Source: Angiostrongylus vasorum
Taxonomy: Eukaryota; Nematoda; Chromadorea; Rhabditida; Metastrongylidae
Length of the DNA: 64,000 bases
Assembly (NCBI GenBank): GCA_018806985.1
Contig: JADANN010000065.1
Coordinates: forward strand, 124,001-188,000
Direction of reading: 5' to 3'
Below are positions 1 through 10,574 of the stretch, piece by piece. The position numbers were made by a program, and so were the translations under genes. Each line of letters starts with the position of its first letter. The stretch's first letter is position 1. A model generated the notes under the pieces. The model worked only from the letters and a program-made list of their open reading frames with translations, was not told the origin of the DNA and did not search any database.

Positions 1-877
1 GCAGCCTACATGAACTTCTATTAAAACGATTTTGTTATTTCTAACGAATATTGGAGCATTTCTTTATTAATACCGAGCAATTCAGTACCAACTAGATAGT
101 TCTTTTTATACCAAAATTAAATGACTAAGTAAAGCACTAAAGATAACGATTTTCTCCGTACAGGATTTCGTCTGTTTTTTTATAGATTTGAGCCCAAGTG
201 GCGGTAAAACCCACTAGGAAGAGGAGTTACGCAGTGCTTAGTGATGCATTCCATCAGGATACAAAGTTCTGCTTCGACGCCATCCCTAACGCACTTATCT
301 AATCCACGTGGGAAATACGAATCATTTGAACTCTGCTGTCTCCAAGATTACAAGGAGAATCGACTCGACCAACATTCTGCGATTTTCATAATAAGATGAA
401 ACCTTTGTGTAGTAGTCGAAAATAAAAAACATGAAACGCATAGTGGATTTGATGAGAGCTCACGTAAAAAAACCCTATTATGGCTTACCGCGTTTTCCTA
501 GCTGGAAATGCTAGCTGTTAAACTTTGATTTACAGCTGATTATCTCTAAAATAGGGTCTTCCGAACAACGCAAATGTTTGACATCTCCATCCAGAAGCCT
601 TCATAAACGAATGCTACGAATGACTACCACCTAGTAGACAGTCTTAGGATGGCACACCTAACTGCGATTTGCAAAGGCCGGTGAATAACTGCGATGGTGA
701 TTTGAAAATATATTGGCGTGTGTTTTTTGGGACTGCAGAGAGTAAATCTGGTGATTCTGCGGTTTAGTGCGAGCATAGGCTAACCAACTATCAATATTAG
801 ATTTTCGTTGCTTTTTGCGCAGTTTTTCTGCCTATTTATATCTTCCTCGAGATGTATTTCACTTGTTCCTTATACAG
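1..877. other. 5' edge; intron of the peptide-transporter gene
   Basis: No exon could be read here. The stretch lies upstream of the first recognisable transporter exon and is probably intronic. It contains one copy of repeat family D (listed separately). A transporter exon with weak similarity could have been missed. Confidence 0.4.
185..475 (+). repeat. Repeat family D, copy 1
   Basis: Shares an ordered set of blocks with 3230-3600 and 58215-58525: a 'gcttagtgatg...atcaggat' block, a block near 'aaggagaatcgactcgacca', and a terminal 'gcatagtggatttgatga' block. The three copies are diverged but collinear, so this is a dispersed element of about 300 bp. Class unknown; no terminal repeats or coding sequence were recognised. 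Confidence 0.55.
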
Positions 878-3800
878 AATCGTGCTCGCAACAACTCCAA
901 GGTACGATGGAAATCTTGTAATGTGCCGAATGGACGCCACTGACTTCGATCCGGCACATCCTTGTAATCCACGTAGTCCATCAGATTTCTACTATTGGGA
1001 GACTAACTATGATGGTGGCACCGATGATCGCAAAGCCAACTTCACTTACATGACTGCTGAGGGAAATTCGACAGACTACGCTGTGGAATACGTTTTCAAG
1101 CCTGTAAAACCTGGAAAGTAAGCTATAGGTTATCATATAATTTGTTGTATATGTCTTGTTAGGAGTGAGTATAAGAAGTGAAGAGCATGACGCTACTCAA
1201 TTCCTTCGGAATGCTCCATGCGTTTTGCTTACGGGTGGATTACCGAGGTACCAAACCAGTAAGCCAGTAAGTCAGCAGCAACCTCGAATTACGTTGAACA
1301 GAGACAGTTCTTGAGCTATTGTTATGTATTCATGCCGAAGCTACGTGGAAGTCGGTCTTTCTAATTATTGCTATGTCAATGTTTTTATCCTCATAGACAA
1401 TTATGGAACAATTTGTCGGCCCTGAATGGTTAGGTAACCTATTAGCTGAGATTGAATCAAGGACGGGATGTTTATTAAAGTTGTATCTTCAAACGCTGCG
1501 ACAAGTGCTTCCATGAGAGGGTTATATTACAGTGCAATATGTTAACGAAAAAAGAATTGGCATTTGCAAATCACAAGTGATGTGTATAGGCTTTGAAAAC
1601 AAACATTTGAACGTCGCTCCTGCGATGGATTAAGGAAATTGATCCTGTTTCATTATTCAACATTTCATAGAAACACATAGAAAATTTAAAGTTATGGCAA
1701 TTAGTACTTAAAATATTTACCTAAAAAAACAAGAAACACTCCAAGAAATGGCGCACAGTTAAGCATTTGTTCGATTAAAAAACTAAAACGGTTTTTAAGG
1801 TTAATGTAAAGCTACCACTTAGTTCTTAAAGATATTGATAGTGTGCTGAAGAATGCTTTTAATTAGGAAAAGTTTTTTTCTATGACTGGGACTTAGTAAG
1901 AAGGAGAATGATTCCTGCGCTAGTACCAGTCCTTCTCTTCCTTGTTCTGAGCGATAAGAATAGAAGACCACATTTCTTTTCGATAAGGTTTTTTCACTAA
2001 GTAACTGAAAATCGGAACGTTATCACGTGATTGTGAACAGGTCGATGGAACTATTCGAGGCGAAGTTCTTTGTTCAAATCAGATGTTTAGGCTTCAAAAA
2101 TCGGGTTATTTTATGTGTGAAATAGCGTATGAATTCCGAAGACAAAAAGTGTCTTTTTATTGCCATCTTATTTTAAGAAATGAAGATATTACTAAAGCTC
2201 ATTAGAATTTAACACCTGCACTTTGTCCATATCTCACAATTTTGATGAGTCATCTTTTCGTACTGTTCACATTGCACTTCTCTTCCGCTAAAACGGTTTT
2301 CTAACCACCAGTGACAGACTCCTCTCATCATCACACATCATGTGATCATTATCTGGCTTTTCATTGTGCTAGGTATGACATCCTTGAAACGATATGTGGT
2401 TAGAAAACGTAAAACAAGCTTTTCTTTTCCGTTGGCAATTACACTATCTGGATGGAACTCCGAAGAACGTTGGTTCGAAAACACCACCGAGGACGAACAT
2501 TACTGTGAAGGCCACTGGTGTCTGGATGGAAGTTCACGAACAGGGTGCCGTGTACGTTTTGGCCCTTACCGGATCGAAGGTTTGCAACAAAATCGAAACT
2601 TTTCCAGCAATGTCGTAGGTTCTCCATAGATTCCTTCAACTACAGAAAATCACAAAAAAAGTTTTCGCCAGTTTAGGATCAACCAACAAAGCATATTAAC
2701 CAAGTGGTGGAATCGAATTCTGTATCTATTCTATGGCAAATACCGCAAATCGTTATAATTACTGTTGCTGAAATTCTTTTCTCTATTACTGGTTACGAAT
2801 TTGCATACTCACAGGTGGTTTTACTTTATTAACATGCACATTTGCACACTTGCGCTTGTCTTCATGAATTTCAGGCTCAAGTCGTCAAAATTATACTCTA
2901 CTGGCTGTTTTTTGGTTGAATAAGTTTTCTGGATGAGAAAAGTGGGTCTGGGCGTTGTTGCCATGGTATGGGGATCAGGGGGTCTACCATGTTTCAACTA
3001 TTTTTGCTAAAACAGCTGCAATCCTGAGGTTTCTTTCTGCATAGCCCAGCCTTCGGATGAAACGCCTGAGCTCTGTGTCGACTTACGCAATTCCACTTTT
3101 CACGGATAAATTTCCTAACTCCACATCCTATATTCGCACCTGCTAACACCTCGTCTTAATAAGGTGGTGAAGGATGGAGATTGATTTTATCTGCATAGAA
3201 AAAATAGTTCTACTAATTTCTACCTCAGAAGGCGGGTAGTGCAATGCCATTGATGCTTGTTCATCACGAACACAGTTGTGATTGAACCCCGCCGCATGCT
3301 CGGTAGACCACTTATCCTTTCGGAGTCAACAACATAGTACTAGAGTTGTCTGTACTCAGCTTAACCTTCCGACTTCACTTGAGAACGCAGAGGCATGGCT
3401 ATCACAGCACTCGGGGGAAAATCGACTCGACCAGAATTCAATCAGTCTAACGAAGACGATAACCCTTAAGAAACAGCCTAACCCAAGCACAAAAATTGGG
3501 AGACCTTCGTTGACGATGGATGTGAGGAAAGCAATCGGATGCACGCAGAGCTGGGATGCGCATAGTAGATGTGAAGACAGCTAATAATATAATAATAATA
3601 GAGATAATAAAGATAATAATATAAAAAATGACGAAGAAAAACAATCTGGATTTCGCCAAAAAATTCCTGACGAATTGGATTTCTAAATTTCAGGCGCCGT
3701 ATTTAATAGAATTTTACAGTCAGCACCGTCCATGAAGGCTCTCGTACAAGCACTTTGGTTGCTGACCACTGCCATTGGTGATTCTATCATCGTTCTAATC

Positions 3801-4435
3801 ACGGCACTTAATCTGTTTTCTGACATGGCGACCGAATTCTTCGCATATGCTGGCAGGTTTTTCATAGCTGGTAGTCATTTTATGTTCTGTAACGCGCCAT
3901 TATTAGTAGGACACAATTTTTTAGGAGCAGAAAGTTATACTGGAGCAATAACCCTTCTTTTTTCCAAAGTTGATATTTTAACAAAAATTTTCCCCTGTTG
4001 GATATGTCAGTGAAAAAGACAATATGCGCATAATAGAATATTTGATAAATGATTGAGGTTGCCTTCAATCCGTGCTCTTGAGAGTTAAGCCCAGGAACCT
4101 CTAACAAATAAGGCATATTGAGATCGTTATGCTATGCATTTTTTTCTTCTAACGCAGATACTTCAGGAGCCATGTGTGCCGTTATTTTCGTGTTTGCATT
4201 GATGTCCATTTTCTACTATGAATACAACTTCTATACACAAGAAAAGAATTCCGCCTTCCAATCCAAGGACGGTGTTAGTGAAGTAAAACGAAAAAATAGT
4301 ATTCCTGTTGATAGGGAGCAAAGATTGAGAGTGAGTCATTGCTGTATGAAAAGAGAAAAAAAGGACAGAAAAAATGAACTGACCGACACGAATTTACCGC
4401 ATAAATTACTAGACTATGTAAATTATTTATTGTAG
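878..4435 (+). CDS. Oligopeptide transporter, POT/PTR2 family (PEPT type), 3' part
   Basis: Proton-coupled di/tripeptide transporter of the plasma membrane (SLC15/PEPT type), 5' end outside the window. Exons seen: 878-1117 and about 2400-2579 (large extracellular loop, containing the N-glycosylation site NIT), 2677-2814 (ILWQIPQ...EILFSITGYEFAYSQ, the family's late membrane helices), 3720-3852 (SAPSMKALVQALWLLTTAIG, the conserved 'QAPSSMK' segment) and 4167 onward (last helix AMCAVIFVFALMSIFYYEY, then a charged tail). Phases join cleanly from 2579 onward. The 1117 to 2400 junction does not: the first exon leaves 2 nt, while visible acceptors at 2402 and 2411 also supply 2 nt, so a small exon is probably missed. 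The 3852/4167 join needs a GC donor. The tail may end at the stop at 4435 or splice out at a GTGAGT near 4330. Family is confident; the exact tail is not. Confidence 0.85.
1118..2393 (+). other. Transporter intron(s), no other feature
   Basis: About 1.3 kb of AT-rich sequence between transporter exons. Starts with a good donor (AAA|GTAAGC). A small exon must lie here to reconcile the reading phase, but I could not identify it. Confidence 0.4.
3230..3600 (+). repeat. Repeat family D, copy 2 (intronic)
   Basis: Collinear with the copies at 185 and 58215: 'gaaaatcgactcgaccagaattc' and the terminal 'gcatagtagatgtgaaga' block. It sits in the transporter intron 2815-3719. A 100-codon ORF across it looks like chance. 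Confidence 0.5.
3582..3628. repeat. ATA/TAA microsatellite
   Basis: Short run of imperfect (aat/ata) triplets directly after the family D element; possibly its degenerate tail. Confidence 0.6.
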
Positions 4436-5857
4436 TCTTTCTCGCTCGATCTTCACGATGGAGAATACGCATGGGCAGTGGAAACGCGGATAGATACCTA
4501 CATTCCCGATGAGAGGTTCTAGCAATCTACAATGTATACGTTCAATTGAAAAGGAAAAGATTTCTATTTACGAGCCTTGCTCAGTATGCAATCTCTTGCA
4601 CGGAATAAACACTTTCCTTTAATATATTTTCTTGCTTTTAAAGTACCTTGAAACTCATAAGACTTAAAATACAGTAGAACAATGATTGCGTAGCTTGGTC
4701 CTCTCATATCGCTCAAGATTTTCCGTTGAGAATCTAGATAAAAGGACACATTTTTTTTCAAATGCTTGAAAAGCTTTAGAATCAATACCGTTTTCATGAG
4801 TTTCCTTTCATATGGAACACGCTTGCTAACTGCTCACGTATAAAGCTGGCAGGGGTTAAGACACACAACTCGACCCTCCCGGCATTCGTTACCTTCGCAT
4901 ATGCATCATTACTTGGAATGTTCTATATTTGACATGTAACGAGACCTCGGATTTTCTCTCCGACTAGTGTTTTAGAGCTTATTCTTGGCATCACCTTCAA
5001 GGCATCTGTTATTTGCTCCTCATTTCGTATAAAAGATACGCACCGTGACGTTTATAGGAGCCATGCATTGCAAAAATAAGTTTTCAAGCAGCATATGTCA
5101 TCTCGTCGTAAATTTTAGTAGTCGCAGTGGAGACCTTTAGAGTCTACAGGTGTTTTTCTACAAGGCTGAAGTTTACCTGCTTTAAAATGGTGAAATTTCG
5201 ATTTTCTAGAGCTCATGAAATATATTGCTTCTACCTTATTGCTTTAGCGCTCATAGTTCGGGCACGAAATCAAATGAACAAGCTTATCTCCTCCATCGTA
5301 GCACGACGGCTTTCTACAATATACTGTCTATCTCGATGGCTTTACAGTTGGAGTTCTTGAGAAACTTGCGTTTCGTTAACAATTCTCGACAGTTAATTCC
5401 GCATTTCTTTGAAATCTAAGGCATTTTATATAGAGAGTGCACACTTAATTAATACAACAGAACAAAGTATTCTCTATAACCTTATAATGTTCCCAAATCC
5501 GGAACTGCCGGAAAAAGTGATCTCGTCGTTAGTTATTGAAAAGCCAGCTTCTTCACGAGAGAATCTGTCAGTCCACCACACAAGTTTTCCTGTCTTATTA
5601 CCAGTATTAATCTTGACTCTTTGATACTACATCTGCGTGTCGGCGGTGAATCGAACAGGAAAAGTAATGGAGCCCACATTGCGTGCTAAGGCGGGGCATC
5701 TGACTATCTAACTAGAAAGTGATTAAAATGGTTTAGTAAAGGCTTTCTATTTTGTAAAATTAGTCAATATTTTTCCAGCCTTACGAGAAAGCGGTTAGAT
5801 GGAACGAGAAACTAGGTGATAGAAAGTATTTAGTGGCGATAATGTGAACAGTACATG
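4436..5857. other. Intergenic, no gene seen
   Basis: Lies between the transporter (+) and the 3' end of the BtpA gene (-), which converge. AT-rich, with only short ORFs lacking coding character. At 5640-5705 the minus strand has a tRNA B-box-like GTTCGATTC, possibly a SINE head remnant. Confidence 0.5.
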
Positions 5858-8800
5858 CTACTTAAATGAATTTACTCTGTTCATGAACGACTTAACTCTG
5901 TCTATATCCAATTCGTTCATCCATTTTCCATCTTTTTTAAAACCTGAACCAACAATAAAAGCATCCACTCCTACAAATTGATCAGCATTGGAAACGTTGA
6001 CGCCGGATCCCACAAATATTGGCAACGAACATGTTGATCGCACATCTGCAATATTGGCAATGTTCCTAAGAAATCAAGGTATCGAATAAATTACCAAAAA
6101 GTTCTTTTCAGTGCGCACAAGATAGGCCAAAACATAATCTTCTTCGTTACCGTGGTTTTTTCCTCACTGAGCTAAATTTTATGAACTTCCTTACGAATGT
6201 TTATTAAAGTGGTTGGAGAAATATTGAAGGGGACATTTACCAATGCGTCGTTTTCTTGCTCAGCAATGGCGAGGTTGCTAAACAGCATACATTTATAACC
6301 TTTTTAATTATTGCCTACTCTTTTTTAATGCCAGGGTATATTGCGAAATATAGTCCAGAGTTTTGCAAATATCTCAGCTTCGTTGAGGCATACATTTACT
6401 TCCATAGAAAAACACAATACAATACAACAGTAGCTGACGTTTCGGCAATATCGCCTTCTTTAGAGCTTGGAAGGGTATACTGACATACAATTTACTAGGC
6501 CAAACGCTTCAATGACACTTACAAAAAGACGAAAAACTCTAAGGTAATTAGATGATCAACAGCTTCTCGAAAAAACTCATCGCTTTTTTACGTGCCTTCC
6601 AATGAGGAAGATTAGAACAGCTGATTACAGTCGCATAAGGTTGATGACTGCATCGTCCCACATCAGAAATTGATGCGGACATACGGGGTCAGGTCGCGTA
6701 TGACCTCTGGGCATTCATCCCTGTTATTCATTGTAGGGTTTTTGGCAATTATTCAAAAAGCCTCAAGAAGTTTTCGCGCTGGTGTTCTAGTCTCCTGCGC
6801 AAGGATATTGACCTTTCTTCAAAGTCGTCCCCGCTGTGCTTTTGTATCCTATGCGTGCCTAGTGGGGTACTTTGTCTTAATTTTCGTTTGCCATCTAGGT
6901 GTTCTTTTATACGGATACACAAAGGCCTACCCGTTTCGCCAATATATTCATCTCCGCAATTATTACAAGAGATCAGGTATATCGTACCTGAACTCATGCA
7001 ATCACCGTCCCTGCCGTAAGGGCAGATTACGCAATTTGTTGTTTCGCATAGACGGTCATACAGGCGGTTACGAACTAACTGACGACGTAGAGTAGCCGGT
7101 GGTATTTCAACTATCGCTACCGATTCCTCTAGACTTACCCTTCTTAAGCATCGTTTAATCGCTACGCTTGCTTTATCGCGAGTTAACAATATTTAGTTGA
7201 ATACTACTTGGCTAAACCAGAATGAAAAATTTTCTAATGCTCACAAATAGAAGCACAGAAAATGAAAGTTCATTTGGTTATCCAAAATCGCATCCGTTCC
7301 TCCGACTGGTGGATTCGAACTCGATGGCCTCTTATCTACATTAATGACGGCAAAACAGATGTTAACTGTATCCGTAACCACCGCGGAGGCGGAGTAGGAT
7401 TACTTCGTATATCAATTCAAGAAAGTATCCAACATAGTTTACAATTGGAAAATATCCAACATAGTCTACTAGTGGAAAATGCGGAACCCTCAAAGATGAT
7501 TGTAAAGCTGATAATATTCGGGCGGACCACCTATTTTGAAAAGCCTGCACACCACTTAATCTAATGCGCGTTAATAATGACCATGATACAAAAAGTATAC
7601 GATTAATGACACCCTTCCACTAAAGAAGGAAATTATCCAACAAATCAACCAATCTCTCATCACTCTCGAAAAATACTATGAACATCATGAAACTCAAAAC
7701 TAAGGTTGAACACATCGCATTCAGTTTAACTGCCGTCAATTTCACGAGAAGTGCAGGAATATGCACCTCATAGGGTGGTTGTAGCGCAGTGGCCAAAGGC
7801 GCCCTTCAGTAAACATGGGATCGATCCCCGCGTTCAGGCTCACTAAGCCCTCCATCCTCCGGGATCGGTAGGTTGATGCACCAGACCTGCCTGGAAAAAA
7901 GGACTGACTCAAAACATCGGTAGGCCACTGTGAGTCATTGTAAAGGCCAGATATGCATTAAATCACATCTGGCGATGTTTAGTGAAGTCGAATGCATGAC
8001 ACAACTCTCGGACGTTGATCAACGCCTAGAACTTCATCCCTTTTTTATGCAAGTCATTCTGCATACTTTTAAATCGGCCGAAATGTTGTGATGGTTAATT
8101 AGTAGATGAAATTACCATTTAAGTTCCCATGGGTCGATTATTACAGGTTTTTACGAATAAAAAACCCGAGCAGAACTAAAAGAATGATAGCACGTAGAAA
8201 TCCGAAAAAGGTAATCGCTTGTTCGAAGCGCAATTGAGGTTCCGAGTTTTGCTTATAGCTCAGCATTCTTGTGCTATATTTTACATAATATCGTGCCATG
8301 AGAAAAATTTTTTAGCACCGAGCGAAATTAAAACGCTATAAATCCAGGCATGCCTTCGATATCTCCCAAATCCGGAGCATTTGCTGTACATCGTCCTGTC
8401 ACAACGATGCCATCGCTAAGAAACAATTCCGCTGCTTGAGCCACTTCACCTACTGTCAAGTCTCCAGTGACGGCATGCGATCTGAAGGCAAAGTGATTGC
8501 TATTAGATGAAAAAACGACGATAACCACAGCATTGTTCACAGAAGAAATGTATATAAATCATACGAATGTTTTTTCTTGACGTCTGTAATAATAGCGATA
8601 GAATCGGCGTTAATCGAACGCGAATAGCGCACGAGATCTCCAGCACATCCGTCCATCCATCCTTCATCAGCTACGTGAGAAAAAACAAAACATTCTGCAC
8701 GGATAAGATCGAAACCTAAAGGCTTCATGAAATCAATTTCAATCCACATTTGGTTAGCGTGTGACTAACTACGACAGACAATATTACCTGTACAGCGAGC

Positions 8801-10274
8801 AACTGCCAAGGCCTCTTTGTTAGCTGCCGCTAAGATCTGTACACCAAGCAGCATATCTTCTCGTCTTCGTCCAAGTGTTTCAGAAATTGCTTAAATCCGT
8901 TGACCTTTCTTTCTAACGTTTTAGTGAAAGTTCTTAACAAAATTAGTGGAATAACTTCGTATACTTTGACAAGCAATTGTCATAGACGAAATGATTTCTG
9001 GACCAACAGATTGCTTGATATACGGTACGTCGTGCATGTTTTCAGCAATGATCCCGTCCTAAAAAACATGGAAATATGTTTGAGTGATTATCAAGCGCTT
9101 AATTTAATTAGTTCCTGTTTGTCCTAATGTTGGGTAAATTTGGCGACAGCAAAGTGGAAATGTTTGGTTTTGCTTTAATGTTCAGGCGATCATCTCGAAC
9201 TAGTATAACAACTTAAAGCGATCAGACTATCAACCTAGCCCAGACTAAACCTGAAAGTATATTGTACGCTGGGAATTGTAACCGAAGAATATTTTGCATG
9301 GTATCGGCGAGTGGTTTAATAAATACAACTTGGTGTTACAATTTCAGATCTATAATTACTCACAGTGAAGTGCTTTCTCAAATGACAGAACCATACTCAC
9401 TCGCCTATTTTTTAGTCACCCATGAAACACGGAAAAAATTTCTTGACAAAATCTCTACATTTCCGGCCATTTCTGGGTTTTGAAAACAATTTCTCATGGT
9501 TACTAATGCAGATTACCCAAACAAGGAGTTTTTGACAACAAAAGAAGGCAAACAACACATAAGAGTGCCTATCCTCCCCATCATTCTTGTTGTCCTATTC
9601 GCTGGTGCAACCCCGATGAAAGGTTTAAAAAATTGTAGAAACGACTCAGTAAAAGATGTACTTCGACTTAGCTTTCAATATTTTTCTCGCAGTAATTCAG
9701 TCGTTCGAATGGAGTCACGTTTTAAATCTACGTTATTTCTTGAGCCACCAATTTAGGAACGGGGATAGAACTCGGAAAGAGAAATTTCGGGATTTGTAAA
9801 GACGCTTAGACGTGAGTCCTTGTACTTCTACATCCTATCTATGTTGACGGTGTCTTTAGCTATAAATATTTATTCGTGCTTCGCCTTTCATTGCTTCACT
9901 TAGAAGAAATAATGGTGTATTTAATGGTGCTGAAAAAGTCTTAGTACATACTACGTTTGCTCTTGCGTAAATTTGCGTTTCTTTCCTGACTACTTGAAGT
10001 ATCTCAGACATGGAGAGTTTGTTGAGAGGTGTCCTGAAACGCGATGGAATGAAGTACTGAGTGAATCTAAACTGAATGGTCGAAAGCTGGCTACCATGTT
10101 GCATAATCATAGACTCCTTTACCGTGGCTTTTCTCTATCACTTTTTTTTCTGAAAAGCACACAATGGTGGCACAACCTACCCTGGTAATGCTGGCACGTG
10201 AATCATTCCGAAGACATATGGGCGAGAATACTCTTTTATTATACGCATCGCTTCTTTTAATAACATTGGAAGAT
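5858..10274 (-). CDS. BtpA-family TIM-barrel protein, complete seven-exon gene
   Basis: Predicted TIM-barrel protein of the BtpA family. Cyanobacterial BtpA is needed for photosystem I accumulation; the role in animals is unknown. Exons on the minus strand: 10274-10181, 10033-9952, 9058-8956, 8889-8788, 8715-8565, 8481-8335, 6065-5858. All phases close, giving 879 nt (292 aa), close to the family's usual length. Family motifs in order: FGMIHVPALPG-TP, DGIIAENMHD, LGVQILAAANKEALA, FDLIRAE...HVADEGWMD, DVKKKHSSHAVTG, DGIVVTGRCTANAPD, PIFVGSGV and DAFIVGSGFKKDG near the end. The ATG at 10266 lies 8 nt after a TTTTTTTGCAG acceptor, as expected for a spliced-leader site. Splice choices at 8956 and 8335 are the least certain. 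The last intron (2.27 kb) holds Penelope-like and SINE debris. The acceptor itself lies inside a retroposon target site. Confidence 0.9.
6345..6395 (+). repeat. SINE B tail fragment
   Basis: Matches the conserved SINE B 3' block (gagttttgcaaatatctcagc) seen near 18635 and 18935. The head is missing. Confidence 0.45.
6431..6470 (-). ncRNA. Degenerate hammerhead-like motif at the Penelope-like 3' end
   Basis: On the minus strand the order is a CTAAAGA-like box (hammerhead consensus CTGATGA), a GGC/GCC hairpin, then GAAAC, GTC and AGC, the last complementary to the GCT before the first box. The layout matches the better copy at 19971-20006. Two changes in the first box suggest it is inactive. 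It lies about 280 bp downstream of the Penelope-like stop codon; such elements are known to carry hammerheads in their terminal repeats. Confidence 0.35.
6500..7189 (-). mobile_element. Penelope-like element, 3' fragment with GIY-YIG endonuclease
   Basis: Open frame 7189-6749 encodes the C-terminal part of a Penelope-like retroelement protein: a basic stretch, a cysteine-rich link (CVICPYGRDGDC), then the GIY-YIG domain with IYLISCNNCGDEYIGETG and the conserved Arg in CIRIKEHL. The reverse transcriptase that should precede it is absent, so the copy is 5'-truncated. The 3' untranslated part (6500-6748) matches 26990-27240, 41330-41580 and 51305-51380. It sits in the last BtpA intron, on the same strand as the gene. 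The catalytic motif is intact, but the fragment cannot move by itself. Confidence 0.8.
7302..7395 (-). other. tRNA-like sequence (degenerate tRNA or SINE head)
   Basis: On the minus strand the ends CCTCCG and CGGAGG can pair as an acceptor stem about 92 nt apart, and a perfect B box (GTTCGAATC) lies near the 3' end. The T stem pairs poorly and no convincing anticodon loop is seen. More likely a tRNA-derived SINE head or pseudogene than a working tRNA. Confidence 0.3.
7772..8047 (+). repeat. SINE A copy (tRNA-derived)
   Basis: Collinear with the other SINE A copies: tRNA-like head (gtagcgcagtggccaaaggcgcc, then gatcgatcccc), a middle 'atcggtaggccactgtgagtcattgtaaaggcc', and an end at 'gttgatcaacgcc...' followed by a T run. 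Intronic in the BtpA gene, antisense to it. Confidence 0.75.
9059..9951 (-). other. BtpA intron 2, no other feature
   Basis: Bounded by CGTA|GTATGT at 9952 and TTTTTTAG at 9059 (minus strand). Two plus-strand ORFs (9262-9756) are shadows without recognisable content. Confidence 0.6.
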
Positions 10275-10277
10275 CTG
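10268..10277. repeat. Target-site duplication copy 1 (contains the BtpA exon 1 acceptor)
   Basis: GGAAGATCTG, repeated at 10562 and 13948. On the minus strand it reads CAGATCTTCC: the CAG is the splice acceptor and ATCTTCC is the 5' untranslated leader just before the start codon at 10266. Confidence 0.85.
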
Positions 10278-10561
10278 CAAAAAAAGGATAGAGCTCTCGG
10301 CGTTGATCAATCCCTGTGGGATGCTCCACGCATTCGACTTCATTAAGCATCCTTTCGAGGTGATTGAAAGCATATCTGGCTTTTACAATGACTCAAAGTG
10401 TCCTACCGATGTACAGAAGCAGTGCTGCTGTCCTCCCAAACACGTCTGGTACCAACTTGCCGACCCTGGAAGGATAGATGGCTTGGTGGGCCAGGGGCGC
10501 GGGGATCAATACCACGTGTGTGTTGCAGGGCGCCTCCGACCACGGCGCCACACGCGCCTGA
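10278..10561 (-). repeat. SINE A copy upstream of BtpA exon 1
   Basis: Full-length copy, head at about 10558 (cgccacacgcgcc on the plus strand) and tail at about 10281. Flanked by GGAAGATCTG on both sides, a target-site duplication. Its tail, read on the minus strand, ends ...CTCTATCCTTTTTTT directly before GCAG, so it supplies the polypyrimidine tract of the BtpA acceptor. Confidence 0.85.
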
Positions 10562-10574
10562 GGAAGATCTGTAT
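10562..10574. repeat. Target-site duplication copy 2 (SINE/RTE boundary)
   Basis: GGAAGATCTGTAT, identical over 13 bp to 13948-13960; its first 10 bp also equal 10268-10277. It separates the SINE head from the RTE 3' tail. Confidence 0.85.

Noticed and set aside
6670..7095. A 141-codon plus-strand ORF over the Penelope-like fragment
   Set aside because: The minus strand carries the recognisable GIY-YIG protein; the plus frame is antisense and has no motif.
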